A stretch of DNA of 40,169 nt from Kiritimatiellia bacterium (GCA_028715905.1 JAQUQV010000021.1:1-40169); one strand, 5' to 3'. Shown: positions 8,131 through 17,181, numbered from the stretch's first letter. Numbers and translations are program-made. The notes: generated by a model from the sequence alone, not told the origin.

Positions 8131-9141
8131 TCAGCCGATATATTTTGTCGGCGTCCGTTTTTTTCCGGCCCGGCGGAACGCAAGCGCATCGTCAATAATG
8201 CGCAGGATGTCATATTGCGGATTATAGCCCAGGATTGAGCGCGCCTTGGCGATGCTGTGGTTAAAATCGTGGAAATAATCGCAGGTAAACTCCACGACCG
8301 GCAAATCAAGCTTTTTGGCGGCGTATTCGGCCGCCACCGCGTAACTGAACGGCGCCGGACCGGTAATGGCAAAGGCCTGGCCGACGGCCGCCTGGCTGCC
8401 GAGGGCAAGCATAATGCCATGGACGACGTCTTTTATGCCGACAATGTGCCTGATGCCCGGTTTGCCGCCGGGATGAATCAGCTTGGCAACGCCGTCCATT
8501 TTCCTTTTGAAAAATTCCTTTTGTTTCGGCGTCCTGGCCAGTTCCTTCCATACCGGCACGCCGAAATCCGGCTTTTTAAGGGTCAAATGCGCAAGGATAT
8601 CATCCTCGTCATGCACCCATGAGAACCGCAGGGCGGTAACGGGCAGTTGGTATTGAATGATATACTGCTCGCACATGGTTTCTTCCAGCACCTTGGAAAA
8701 GGCGTAATAGCCGGGATAAGCCTGATGCGGCAGGGTTTCATCAATCGGGAACGGGTGCGGATGGTAAAATATGCCCACGCGGGCGTCGGAGCCGGCCTGG
8801 ACAAACTGCTTGATATGGCCGCAGTTCTTGGCTTCATCCAGCAGATAGAAAGCGCCCTTGACGTTCGTATCCATGAAAAGCCGGCGGTTTTCCTTGCAAT
8901 TCGCCAGGTGGATGACCGCATCCATGTCTTTTAAAGCTTTTTTGGCCAGGCTTTCGTCCCGCAGGTCACCGGGCATGATTTCCACGTTTTTGAAATTCTC
9001 CACCGGCTCCTCTTCAAATTTCAACGCCCGGACACGATATCCGGCCCGGACCAGTTCCGGAAGCAATGAACGCCCTATCTTTCCGCTGCCGCCGGTTAAG
9101 AATATGTTTTTTATTTTCATTTTTCTGTCCTTATTATCCAT
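8131..9141 (-). CDS. NAD(P)-dependent sugar epimerase/dehydratase (extended SDR)
   Basis: A 336-residue extended short-chain dehydrogenase. It shows the Rossmann motif TGGSGKIG near the N-terminus, a DLRD adenine-ribose segment, HLANCKEN in the NNAG-like position, and the catalytic YYAFSK (YxxxK). Relatives include UDP-glucose 4-epimerases and uronate dehydrogenases; this sequence cannot decide between them. The ATG at 9141 is preceded by AGGAG inside the last two codons of the upstream LacI gene, implying translational coupling; a second ATG at codon 8 is also possible. The cluster context suggests it acts on the same sugar as the Gfo/Idh enzymes. Confidence 0.85.
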   Translation of the reverse strand: MDNKDRKMKIKNIFLTGGSGKIGRSLLPELVRAGYRVRALKFEEEPVENFKNVEIMPGDLRDESLAKKALKDMDAVIHLANCKENRRLFMDTNVKGAFYLLDEAKNCGHIKQFVQAGSDARVGIFYHPHPFPIDETLPHQAYPGYYAFSKVLEETMCEQYIIQYQLPVTALRFSWVHDEDDILAHLTLKKPDFGVPVWKELARTPKQKEFFKRKMDGVAKLIHPGGKPGIRHIVGIKDVVHGIMLALGSQAAVGQAFAITGPAPFSYAVAAEYAAKKLDLPVVEFTCDYFHDFNHSIAKARSILGYNPQYDILRIIDDALAFRRAGKKRTPTKYIG

Positions 9142-9147
9142 TGTTGT

Positions 9148-10161
9148 TTACTCCTGCAAACAAAGTTCCGCCGACAGGCGCGCGGGCGACAGGCGCACCG
9201 AGGGGTTTGCCAATTTAAGCGCCAGATACTCCGCCGCTTTTGCGGCCAGGGCGTTCACATCCTGCCGGATCACCGGCAAAGGCTCGGCCAGCATGCGCCA
9301 GGCGGCAAAATCGGCGGCGTTATTGATCACCATGACCGGCGGATCAAATCCGATGACGCGCACATCGTTTGGAATGGTCTTTCCCGCGGCGCGCGCCGCA
9401 TCCAGAAAACCCGGCAAAAAACGGTTGGATTCAAAAAACAAGCCGCTCTGCGCCGGCATTCGGCGCAGAACAGACAGACATTTCTTATAAACCTCCCCGC
9501 GCTCCGGCGCGCTGAAAATGACGCGCGCCGCCGGCAGTTTCACGGCATCCCGCACCCCGGCCAGGCGGTCGTCCAGCGCCGCTTGCCGCCGGCGCTCCCC
9601 AAGATAAAAAATATGTTTTACCCCGGACTTTACGAGCCAGCCGGCTCCGCGCCGGGCCGCCGAACAACCATCAGTCATGACATAATCAAACGGCGCGCCG
9701 GGCAGATAGCGGTCAACGCATAAAACCGGCGTGCCGGACTCATGGATGCGGCGCAGCAAAGGGGCATTGGCGCCGTTCCCGGCCGGAGCAATGACCAGCG
9801 CGTCAATGAAACGGCTGCGCAGCGTTTCCAGGTGTTCTTTTTCGCAGGGGACATCATCCCGGCTGTTGCAGATCAAGGTCTGATATCCGCGCGCAAAGAG
9901 CGCCATTTCAAGCAGGCGAATCAGTTCCGGATAAAACAAAGTGCTCATATCCGGCACCACCACGCCGATGGCGCCGGCCTTTTTCATTTTCAGGCTGCGG
10001 GCAATCAGATTGGGGCGGTAGTTGCATTCCCGGGCGGCCTTGAGAATCAGGCGCCGTTTTTCTTCGCTGATGCGGATCGGCGCGCGGTTGAGAACCTTGC
10101 TGACCGCGGTCGTTGAGACCCCGATTTTCAGGGCAATATCTTTCAGGCTGAACAAGGTCAT
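9148..10161 (-). CDS. LacI-family transcriptional regulator
   Basis: A 337-residue LacI/GalR regulator. The N-terminal helix-turn-helix reads LKDIALKIGVSTTAVSKVLNR, followed by the hinge region YRPNLIARSLK. The periplasmic-binding-protein-like sensor domain fills the rest, starting with AGAIGVVVPDMST and including DVRVIGFDPP. It overlaps the upstream cyclase-family gene by ATGA, and its last codons carry the ribosome binding site of the epimerase gene, so it is embedded in the operon it probably controls. The effector is presumably a sugar of that pathway. No operator could be assigned from this region. Confidence 0.92.
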   Translation of the reverse strand: MTLFSLKDIALKIGVSTTAVSKVLNRAPIRISEEKRRLILKAARECNYRPNLIARSLKMKKAGAIGVVVPDMSTLFYPELIRLLEMALFARGYQTLICNSRDDVPCEKEHLETLRSRFIDALVIAPAGNGANAPLLRRIHESGTPVLCVDRYLPGAPFDYVMTDGCSAARRGAGWLVKSGVKHIFYLGERRRQAALDDRLAGVRDAVKLPAARVIFSAPERGEVYKKCLSVLRRMPAQSGLFFESNRFLPGFLDAARAAGKTIPNDVRVIGFDPPVMVINNAADFAAWRMLAEPLPVIRQDVNALAAKAAEYLALKLANPSVRLSPARLSAELCLQE

Positions 10162-10811
10162 TGCCGCCCTCTTTCAACAATCAACGCCCGGCAGGGAAAC
10201 GCGCAGGTGCGGGCGACCCGCGGCGGCGCGGCGATCAAGGTCGCGCGTTTTGCGCGCACCCGGCGCAAATTAACGAGCGGCGCCAGAATCAGCAGTCCGC
10301 GGCGGAACAGGCGGTTGACCAGACCTTCCGAGGCGCAGGGGTCGTCATAACAGGGAATATCGCCGCCGAGCAGGGATATTTCCTTTGAAAGCAGCCAGTC
10401 CATTGCCTCGGAAGTAAAATGGGGGCTGTCCTTGACGAAGTTTTTTTTATGCCACATCCGGTCCCAGCCCGAGGCCACAAGCAGAGCGTCGCCTTTCCTG
10501 ATGCGGACCCCGGAACTTTGCAGGTCATGGAGCGTGATGTGTTCCCGCGGCCGTTTTGTTTTCACCTGGATAATGGCCGCCGGCATAATCAGTTTTTCCG
10601 GCGGGACATCATCCAACGCCGGCGCGTCCGGCAGGCGATGGGCGGCGGTTTCCAGATAAGTGCCGGAGAGCGAATTCAAGGCGAACGCATAACTTGTTTC
10701 GCCGCGCCGGGACAACTTGCGGATGCGGACCGGCGGCAACGGCGGGCCGTAATGCCACATGCCTTCCGTAATTAAACCGCTTACATCCACGATCCGCGGC
10801 TTATTTTTCAT
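10158..10811 (-). CDS. cyclase/kynurenine-formamidase-fold protein with altered active site
   Basis: A 217-residue protein of the cyclase family (metal-dependent hydrolases such as kynurenine formamidase and isatin hydrolase). The usual signature HxGTHxDxPxH is seen only in part, as SLSGTYLETAAHR: the first His and the Asp are missing and only the distal His remains. The GDALLVASGWDRMW and LLGGDIPCYDDP segments fit the family well. The start at 10811 has AGAGGG at ideal spacing. It is the first gene of the minus-strand sugar cluster and overlaps the LacI gene by 4 bases. The divergent motif suggests changed metal binding or a non-standard substrate. Confidence 0.75.
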   Translation of the reverse strand: MKNKPRIVDVSGLITEGMWHYGPPLPPVRIRKLSRRGETSYAFALNSLSGTYLETAAHRLPDAPALDDVPPEKLIMPAAIIQVKTKRPREHITLHDLQSSGVRIRKGDALLVASGWDRMWHKKNFVKDSPHFTSEAMDWLLSKEISLLGGDIPCYDDPCASEGLVNRLFRRGLLILAPLVNLRRVRAKRATLIAAPPRVARTCAFPCRALIVERGRQ

Positions 10812-10922
10812 CATTGCCCTCTGGACGGATATGCCGTGATTTATCGTTTGACCATACGATCCCAAAAAAAAACGGCTCTGTCAAATCTTTTTTTCCGGAA
10901 AATGGCGAGACCTTACGAAAAA

Positions 10923-11006
10923 TGCACCCGAGAGGATTTGAACCTCCACAGCCTTGCGGCCACCAGGACCTGAACCTGGCGTGTATGCCAGTTTCACCAC
11001 GGGTGC
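10923..11006 (-). tRNA. tRNA-Leu (anticodon CAG)
   Basis: The minus strand folds as a class II tRNA. The acceptor stem pairs GCACCCG with CGGGTGC, the anticodon stem pairs CCAGG with CCTGG around the loop TTCAGGT (anticodon CAG), a long variable arm (GGCCGCAAGGCTGT region) follows, and the T arm is GGAGG-TTCAAAT-CCTCT. The discriminator is A. The 3' CCA is not encoded, unlike in the tRNA-Ser of this window. Confidence 0.93.
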
Positions 11007-11036
11007 GTCTGAAACCAGTAGTCAGAATCCGGAAGT

Positions 11037-11103
11037 CAGGAGTCAGAATATAAGAATAAATCGTTATGAGTCAACATAATATCTGATTTTATTCTGACTC
11101 CTG
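11037..11103. repeat. 14-bp inverted repeat of the CAGGAGTCAGAATA type
   Basis: CAGGAGTCAGAATA (11037-11050) and its exact reverse complement (11090-11103) enclose 39 bases. A partial direct repeat, AGTCAGAAT, also occurs at 11020-11028. The element fills the space between the tRNA and the stop of the exported-protein gene. No T run follows either arm, so it is not a standard terminator. Confidence 0.7.
11047..11074 (-). promoter_or_regulatory. candidate promoter of tRNA-Leu
   Basis: On the minus strand TTGACT (11074-11069) is followed after 16 bases by TATATT (11052-11047), about 40 bases before the tRNA 5' end. The -10 hexamer overlaps the left arm of the neighbouring inverted repeat. Only sequence resemblance to a sigma-70 promoter supports this. 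Confidence 0.45.
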
Positions 11104-11108
11104 TCTTT

Positions 11109-12044
11109 TTATTTCGGGCCGAACAGTCCGCCCCGGCTGAGCCGGGGCTTCGGCGCGGCCGGGGAAACCGCGTTGGACAAGGCGGCGCTTCCGCCCGCGC
11201 TTGCCCCTTCCGGCGGAAGGGGCGAAACCGATATCCGGCCGCTTGAGAGATTATGCAAACTGATCTTTCCCGTGCGGTCCATGTATTCCCTGGAAAACAA
11301 CTGCACGCCGTAGGGGGTGAAAGCGGTATGGATAAAGACCATGGACATGGTCTGGAAAAGAACGTGGAGATTGCCGGATTCATCAATCTTCATCTCCGGC
11401 TTGCGGACGCGGACAATATGTCCAAGGCGGTGCATGCCGTAGACGGCGGCGGCATCGGAATCCTCAATCCTCAGATAAAGCTGTTCGCCATGTTCCTGGG
11501 GCAGATATTCAAGGATATAAATCCGCGTCGCGCCGTTTTCCCCGGGCACGCCGGCAATCAGCCTGGCAATCTCAAACCCCTTGAGCATTTCCAGCTCCAC
11601 CGCCGGCGAAACCAGCAGGACGTTGTTCCACTCCAGACAGGCCCTGATCTTGTAAACGCCCCGCGCCTGCATGGCGTAAAGCGAAGTCAGGCTGAAAACG
11701 TTCGTGGCGCACCCGGCCGGCACCAGTTTCAATCCTGCCAGAAGCGGACGGCGGTCAAGAAGTCTGACCGGCTCGTGTTTATTGAGTTCAATGTCAAAGA
11801 AAAAACGGGCCGACACCGGACCGGCGTCAAAACACAACATTTCGCCGGTATTATTGCGAATAACAACGGCCGCCTGGACCGGCTCATAAAGCAGGGCGCG
11901 GACCGGCGCAATATCCAGGCCGACCTCAATCTGGCCCGGCGCCGGCGCGGCGGCCAACAGCGCCGAGGCGGCGATCAACGCCGGTTGCCGGAAGAAGCGG
12001 CGCGCAAACACCCGCCTCAAAAAAAAGCGGACTTTAAGGGGCAT
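11109..12044 (-). CDS. exported protein of unknown function
   Basis: A 311-residue protein not recognised as a known family. It begins with a strongly basic stretch and a hydrophobic segment, AALIAASALLAAAPAPG, consistent with a signal peptide of about 37 residues ending near APGQ. The mature part is rich in beta-strand pattern (VQAAVVIRNNTGEMLCFD, VYKIRACLEWNNVLLVSP), like an immunoglobulin-like or carbohydrate-binding beta-sandwich, and ends in a proline- and alanine-rich low-complexity tail. The ATG follows GGAG at 8 bases. It is a single gene on the minus strand, divergent from the hybrid kinase. A location in the periplasm or outer envelope is inferred. Confidence 0.7.
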   Translation of the reverse strand: MPLKVRFFLRRVFARRFFRQPALIAASALLAAAPAPGQIEVGLDIAPVRALLYEPVQAAVVIRNNTGEMLCFDAGPVSARFFFDIELNKHEPVRLLDRRPLLAGLKLVPAGCATNVFSLTSLYAMQARGVYKIRACLEWNNVLLVSPAVELEMLKGFEIARLIAGVPGENGATRIYILEYLPQEHGEQLYLRIEDSDAAAVYGMHRLGHIVRVRKPEMKIDESGNLHVLFQTMSMVFIHTAFTPYGVQLFSREYMDRTGKISLHNLSSGRISVSPLPPEGASAGGSAALSNAVSPAAPKPRLSRGGLFGPK

Positions 12045-12191
12045 GGGGAGTCTCCATGTTTTTTCTTTACAGGAATTCTCTTTTTCTCTAGTCTACCAAT
12101 GGCCGGAGCATAAGCAATCAAATAGTTGCGCGGCGCGCCGGATAAATTCCATGCGCGGGGATTTTTAAACCTTACGGAAATCATTCAAATA

Positions 12192-14117
12192 ATGAACGAA
12201 CCCATGAAACGTTCTTCCGATGCGCAATACCTGGCAACAATATTCCAGCAATCCCCGGACGGGATCGTCCTGCAGGACCCCGGAGGAACAATAATAGAGA
12301 CCAACGCGAGTTTCTGCAAGCTCTGCAACCAGCCCCCGGAAAAAATCATCGGAAAAAAGTTCGCAGACATGCTCTGCCCGGCGAGCAGAACGCAGTGGGA
12401 CCACGACCTGGCAAAACTGTTGAAGAACGAATGGTCCGAGATTGACGAAATATGCATTTTTACGGACGGACACAAAATACCGGTTGAAGTCGGGCTCATC
12501 GCAAAAACGGCTTACGGCGGAAGAGACGCGGTCATCCTGCATGTCCGCAATGTTTCCGTTTATCACACGGTTGAAAACGCGCTGCTGGCCTCGCAGAATC
12601 AATGGGAACTGTGCTTCAACTCCATCAGCGACAAAATGCTGATCCTGAACCGGCAGGGCTGCATCCTGCGCGCCAACCAAGCCGCGCTTCAGAAAATCAC
12701 GCCCCTGGCCGCCGAACCGGTCGGCGCGGTTTTTTTTGATATTTTCCGCACAAAAAATCCCGCCGGCCAGATTCAGGAATTACGCGCCAAAATGTACGCC
12801 GCCCCCTGCGCGCTGGCGGAAATTGAATTTGAAAAATTACCCGGCAAATACAGCTTTTTTTCCTATCCCATCATAAGCGGCAACGACAAAAACTCGGGTT
12901 GCATTGTCATCATAAAGGACATTACGGAACAATGCCGGCAAGCGGAACTCCTTAAAAAAGCGGAGGCGCGCCGCCAGCGGACGAACCGGATTGAAACGCT
13001 GGGGCGCATGGTCGGCGGCATCGCGCATGATTTCAACAATATCCTGACCACCCTGCTCGGCTATGTTTCACTGGTACTGCAGTCGGAAACCCTCGGCCAG
13101 AACGAACGCATTTCTCTCACTGAAATCATGCGGACCGTTGAGCGCGGAACGGCGCTGACCCGCCAGCTCTTTGATTTCAGCTCTGAAAAGAAACCGGATT
13201 TAAAGATTATCAACTTGAACGCCGTTATTCAAAACATGCAGAAAATGCTCATACAGCTCCTCGGCCCGAACATCACCATCGCCGCGCGCCTGGACCAGCA
13301 ACTGTGGAACACCAACGCCGATGTCTCCCGCCTTGAGCGAATCATCGCCAACTTCGCCGCCAACGCGCGGGATGCCATGCCCGCGGGGGGCGAATTCGTG
13401 ATTGAAACCGGCAATACGATCCTGGACGCCAACTTCTGCCGGACGCACCCGGAGCTCAAACCGGGCAACTACGTGCTCCTGCAAGTCAGCGATACCGGCA
13501 CGGGCATGCCGCCGGCGGTGCTGGAAAGGATTTTTGAGCCTTTCTTCACCACGAAAAAGAACGCCAAAGGCCTGGGGCTCGGACTTTCCTCCGTTTTCGG
13601 CATTGTCCGCCAGTTCGGCGGCGAAATCATCTGCTATTCGGAAGTCGGCCGCGGAACAACCTTCAAGGTATACCTGCCGCAATCAACCGAGAAAGCATAC
13701 GAAGAACCGCAGAACGCGGCGGACAGCAACCTGCCGGGCGGTCCCGAGACCGTTTTCATCGTGGACGACGAAATCCATATCACGAGCATGCTCAGCCAGA
13801 TTTTGTCAAAAATCGGGTATAAAGTGCTGACGGCCACGACTTCTTCAAAGGCGATTGCCCTCTGCCGGAAACATAAAGGCAATATTGACATCATTTTGTC
13901 CGATATTATAATGCCCGACATGAACGGCGTGGAACTGCTTGCAACTCTGCGGGAGACCCGCCCGGAATTGAAGGCCATTTTTATGTCCGGCTATACCAGC
14001 AGCATGGCGGTTGAATCAACCGGCATGGATAAAAACACCGTTTTTCTGCAGAAACCTTTTACCTTTGAGGAACTGGCCAGGAAAATAAGGTCTTCCCTGG
14101 ATGCGGACAAAGCATGA
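12192..14117 (+). CDS. hybrid sensor histidine kinase (PAS-PAS-HisKA-HATPase-REC)
   Basis: A 641-residue cytoplasmic sensor with no membrane segment. Two PAS domains (about residues 10-125 and 130-255) precede the dimerisation domain with the phospho-acceptor His279 in GGIAHDFNN. The ATP-binding domain shows an N box (FAANARDAMP), G1 box DTGTGMPP, F box FEPFFTTKK and G2 box GLGLGLSSV. A C-terminal receiver domain has VDDE, phospho-acceptor Asp571 in LSDIIMPDMNG, and KPF. The kinase class resembles NtrB-like enzymes. The ATG at 12192 is preferred over a TTG 66 bases upstream. Its stop overlaps the guaB start (ATGA), so the two are coupled. No separate output regulator gene is nearby, and the signal is unknown. 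Confidence 0.9.
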   Translation: MNEPMKRSSDAQYLATIFQQSPDGIVLQDPGGTIIETNASFCKLCNQPPEKIIGKKFADMLCPASRTQWDHDLAKLLKNEWSEIDEICIFTDGHKIPVEVGLIAKTAYGGRDAVILHVRNVSVYHTVENALLASQNQWELCFNSISDKMLILNRQGCILRANQAALQKITPLAAEPVGAVFFDIFRTKNPAGQIQELRAKMYAAPCALAEIEFEKLPGKYSFFSYPIISGNDKNSGCIVIIKDITEQCRQAELLKKAEARRQRTNRIETLGRMVGGIAHDFNNILTTLLGYVSLVLQSETLGQNERISLTEIMRTVERGTALTRQLFDFSSEKKPDLKIINLNAVIQNMQKMLIQLLGPNITIAARLDQQLWNTNADVSRLERIIANFAANARDAMPAGGEFVIETGNTILDANFCRTHPELKPGNYVLLQVSDTGTGMPPAVLERIFEPFFTTKKNAKGLGLGLSSVFGIVRQFGGEIICYSEVGRGTTFKVYLPQSTEKAYEEPQNAADSNLPGGPETVFIVDDEIHITSMLSQILSKIGYKVLTATTSSKAIALCRKHKGNIDIILSDIIMPDMNGVELLATLRETRPELKAIFMSGYTSSMAVESTGMDKNTVFLQKPFTFEELARKIRSSLDADKA

Positions 14118-15625
14118 GGCAATCAACCATGTCAAAAACGAGAGCCGTTAACTCTTTCTTTAAGTCGCTCGGCAGGCAAAGCATCACGTTTGACGATGTT
14201 TCCCTGCTCCCGCGCTACGCCGATTTTCTTCCGAAAGACGCCGACATCACCAGCCGCCTGACGCGCAGGATAAAGGTTAATATTCCGTTCGTCAGCGCGG
14301 CGATGGACACGGTGACTGAAAGCAAAATGGCAATCGCCATGGCCATGCTGGGCGGCATCGGCATCATTCACAAGAACCTTGACATCAGCCGGCAATGCCG
14401 GGAGGTGGAAATCGTAAAACATTACTTGAACGGGCTGATCCTGCACCCGATCACTTTCCGCGCCTCCGATACCCTGGCGTACGTAAAAGAAATCCGGATT
14501 AAAAACGGATATGGTTTCTTCGGATTTCCCATACTGGACGAGCGGGACATGCTGGCCGGCATCCTGACCAGCGCCGACATGAAATTCGCCCACGATCCAA
14601 ACGCGCGGGTCAGCGACATCATGACCAAAGAAGTCATCAGCGCCGGCCCCGGCACGACCCTCAAAAAAGCCTATGAAATCATGAAACGCAACAAAATCGG
14701 CAAGCTTCCCCTGGTTGACAAGGGAAAACTGGTCGGGCTTTACAGCTTTTCCGACGTCAGCACGCTGATTGAAAATGCCCAACCCCTCTTTAACCGCGAC
14801 GACCGCCACCGCCTGCGGGTCGGCGCGGCCGTCGGCCCCGCCGATTACCAGCGGGCCGAGGCGCTCGCGGAAAAGGACGCGGATGTGCTCGTCATTGACA
14901 CGGCCCACGGCCATAGCCGCAACGTAATCAAAATGTGCGCATGGATCAGAAAAAAAATGCCCGGCCTTGACATCATCGCCGGCAATATCGCCACCGGCGA
15001 GGCGGCAAAAGCGCTGTTGAAAGCCGGCGCCGACGCCGTAAAAGTCGGCATCGGGCCCGGATCAATCTGCACCACGCGCGTGATCGCCGGCGTAGGCATC
15101 CCGCAGATTTCAGCCATTTATCAATGCGCCCAGGCGCTGAAATCGGCCATCCCCATCGTCGCCGACGGCGGTATCCGCTATACCGGCGACGTCGCCAAGG
15201 CCATCGTGGCCGGAGCGGACACGGTCATGATGGGATCGGCCCTGGCCGGAACCGACGAAAGCCCCGGGGAAAAAATAATCCACCAGGGACGCCAATATGT
15301 GATTTACCGCGGCATGGGAAGCCTGGCGGCCATGAAAACCGGCGCCGGCAGCCGCGAGCGCTACGGACAAATGGACGCGCGGGAAGAAGAGCTTATTCCC
15401 CAGGGGATTGAAGGCATTGTGCCCTATGCCGGCAACGTGGCCAAAGTGCTCGTGCAATACGCAGGCGGCTTGCGGGCCTCCATGGGGTATTGCGGGACGC
15501 GCACAACCGCCGCTCTCCAGTCAAACGGCTCCTTCACGCTGATCTCGCCGGCCGGCGGACGCGAGGGGCATCCGCACGACGTCAAAATCATCAAGGAAGC
15601 CCCGAATTACAGCCTGAATGCATGA
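14114..15625 (+). CDS. guaB: inosine-5'-monophosphate dehydrogenase
   Basis: A 503-residue IMPDH, which oxidises IMP to XMP with NAD+ in guanine nucleotide synthesis. The barrel starts with [15 protein letters not shown]. Two CBS domains are inserted at about residues 105-220. The IMP/NAD loop with the catalytic cysteine is [15 protein letters not shown], and the mobile flap contains [10 protein letters not shown]. The C-terminus has [12 protein letters not shown], as in bacterial enzymes. Its ATG overlaps the kinase stop codon by 4 bases; an alternative ATG at 14129 with GAGG upstream is possible. Coupling of guaB to a hybrid kinase is unusual. Confidence 0.95.
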   Translation: MRQSTMSKTRAVNSFFKSLGRQSITFDDVSLLPRYADFLPKDADITSRLTRRIKVNIPFVSAAMDTVTESKMAIAMAMLGGIGIIHKNLDISRQCREVEIVKHYLNGLILHPITFRASDTLAYVKEIRIKNGYGFFGFPILDERDMLAGILTSADMKFAHDPNARVSDIMTKEVISAGPGTTLKKAYEIMKRNKIGKLPLVDKGKLVGLYSFSDVSTLIENAQPLFNRDDRHRLRVGAAVGPADYQRAEALAEKDADVLVIDTAHGHSRNVIKMCAWIRKKMPGLDIIAGNIATGEAAKALLKAGADAVKVGIGPGSICTTRVIAGVGIPQISAIYQCAQALKSAIPIVADGGIRYTGDVAKAIVAGADTVMMGSALAGTDESPGEKIIHQGRQYVIYRGMGSLAAMKTGAGSRERYGQMDAREEELIPQGIEGIVPYAGNVAKVLVQYAGGLRASMGYCGTRTTAALQSNGSFTLISPAGGREGHPHDVKIIKEAPNYSLNA

Positions 15626-15638
15626 GGATTCTGGTTTA

Positions 15639-16394
15639 TCAGAACGCCCCGAAATAAATGCTGGAGAAGGTTACGATCGGCGAGGTTTCCCGCAGGTCAT
15701 CCACCGTCATGCGCGTGTCCGTGATCAATTTTTTGGCTTCCACATAAATGGCGTCATCGTTAACCAGCAGTCCGAGCGTACCCTCGCCGCTGTTGATTTT
15801 CTCCGTTATCTGGTTCAGGTTGGCGACGCCGTCCTCAAGATTCGCCAGCAGATTACGTTCCCTTATGGCCGTCTTTATTTCCCCGACAATGGCGCGGGTG
15901 TCATCATATAAAGCGTCGTCATATATGAATTTTCCGAGGGACCCTTCCCCCCGCGCGATTTTGGCGGTAATATCCTTCAGGTCGGCGGCAACATCCGACA
16001 CCAGCGCGATCAGGTCGTGCGGCTTCCGGCCGCAAACCACGGCCCCCTCTGCCAGAGGGGCGGCATCGGCGCTGCCTTCAGAAATCTGCAGATAACGGCC
16101 GCCGAGGACGGAAGTGGCGATCACCTCAATTTGATAATCCGACTTCAAAGCAACGGGCTGCAAAAGCGCGGCGATGACGTGAACGCCGTCCTCCTTCAGA
16201 ACAAGCCGCTTGATCTTGCCGACGTCCATGCCGCGCACCACCACGTTGTCGCCGTCCCGCAATCCCATGACATCGTCAAAAACGACCTCAAAGAGGTAAG
16301 TTTTCTGCAGAAAATTCTCCCGGCTGAGCACGATGGTGAACACGCACAAGCCCAGCAGCACGGCAAACATGAACGTGCCGACTATCACTTCCAT
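15639..16394 (-). CDS. mlaD: MCE-domain substrate-binding protein of an Mla-type lipid transporter
   Basis: A 251-residue protein with one N-terminal membrane helix (VIVGTFMFAVLLGLCVFTIV) and an MCE domain (about residues 35-120) including VVFDDVMGLRDGDNVVVRGMDVG. The C-terminal part is a helical region in which a GEGSLG/GEGTLG motif followed by IYDDALYDD or VNDDAIYVE occurs twice, as in many MlaD homologues outside Proteobacteria. It would bind phospholipid between the inner-membrane permease and the outer membrane. The ATG at 16394 follows AGGGAG and lies 10 bases after the ATPase stop; longer upstream starts would overlap that gene. It is the last gene of the envelope operon. Confidence 0.88.
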   Translation of the reverse strand: MEVIVGTFMFAVLLGLCVFTIVLSRENFLQKTYLFEVVFDDVMGLRDGDNVVVRGMDVGKIKRLVLKEDGVHVIAALLQPVALKSDYQIEVIATSVLGGRYLQISEGSADAAPLAEGAVVCGRKPHDLIALVSDVAADLKDITAKIARGEGSLGKFIYDDALYDDTRAIVGEIKTAIRERNLLANLEDGVANLNQITEKINSGEGTLGLLVNDDAIYVEAKKLITDTRMTVDDLRETSPIVTFSSIYFGAF

Positions 16395-16404
16395 TGATAA
16401 CTCC

Positions 16405-17181
16405 CTAATTTTCCTGCTTTTCATTGATATGCGCCTCCCATTTTCCGCGTTTGGTGATATATTGCGATTCAAGAAAGCTTCTGACAATCTCATTTCGCGA
16501 GCGGATAAATTCCGCGGGCGATGAAATTTCAAGGATACGGCCGTTATAAAGCATGGCGATCCGCGAGCCGATCGCCAGGGCGCTGAAGAGGTCGTGGGTA
16601 ACAACCACGTTGGTAACTTTTAATTCAACCCGCATCCGGTCAATGAGCTGGTCAATGGAGCGGGAAGTTACGGGGTCCAGGCCGGAAGTGGGTTCGTCAT
16701 AAAGAATAATGTCCGGATTCATCACCAGCGACCGGGCGAGCCCCACCCTCTTGCGCATTCCTCCCGATAATTCCGAGGGGAACAAATTATACGCGTGTTC
16801 AAGATTCACCTGTTCCAGGCGCTCGTTGACCCGCCGTCTTATTTCCGTCTCGCCCATATTCGTCTTTTCGCGCAGCGGCAGGGCGATGTTATCGCCCACG
16901 CTCATCCATTCCAGCAGCGCGGCGCCCTGGAAAAGCACGCCGAACCGCTCCCTTAATTTCTGCAGTTCGCGCCCCGCCGCCCGGCTGATTATTTGCCCGC
17001 CCACAAAAACCTTGCCGTAATCGGGCGTCAGCAAACGGATCATATGTTTCAAGGCGACGCTTTTCCCGGCCCCGGAAAAACCGACGATCACAAAAGTTTC
17101 CCCGGCCGCAACCGTGAAATTCACGCGTTCCAGCACTTTTTTATCGCCAAAATACTTGGTTACGCTTTCAAACCTGATCAT
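16405..17181 (-). CDS. mlaF: ABC transporter ATPase of an Mla-type lipid transporter
   Basis: A 258-residue ABC ATPase. Walker A is GFSGAGKS, the Q loop is in VLFQGAALLEWMSV, the signature is LSGGMRKRVGLARSL, Walker B is IILYDEPTSGLD, and the switch His is in VVTHD. The GAALLEWMSVxxN context and the SGGMRKRV signature are typical of MlaF/Ttg2A. The start is placed at the ATG that overlaps the permease stop by ATGA; upstream in-frame codons would run far into the permease gene. Together with the neighbouring permease and MCE protein it forms the energised inner-membrane complex for phospholipid trafficking. Confidence 0.92.
   Translation of the reverse strand: MIRFESVTKYFGDKKVLERVNFTVAAGETFVIVGFSGAGKSVALKHMIRLLTPDYGKVFVGGQIISRAAGRELQKLRERFGVLFQGAALLEWMSVGDNIALPLREKTNMGETEIRRRVNERLEQVNLEHAYNLFPSELSGGMRKRVGLARSLVMNPDIILYDEPTSGLDPVTSRSIDQLIDRMRVELKVTNVVVTHDLFSALAIGSRIAMLYNGRILEISSPAEFIRSRNEIVRSFLESQYITKRGKWEAHINEKQEN

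Noticed and set aside
11037-11103. Inverted repeat as an intrinsic terminator for the exported-protein gene
   Set aside because: The loop is 39 bases and no T run follows the stem on the relevant strand.
16395-16604. Upstream extension of the MCE protein to a start at 16604
   Set aside because: It would overlap the ATPase gene by 200 bases; the ATG at 16394 has a good ribosome binding site just after the ATPase stop.
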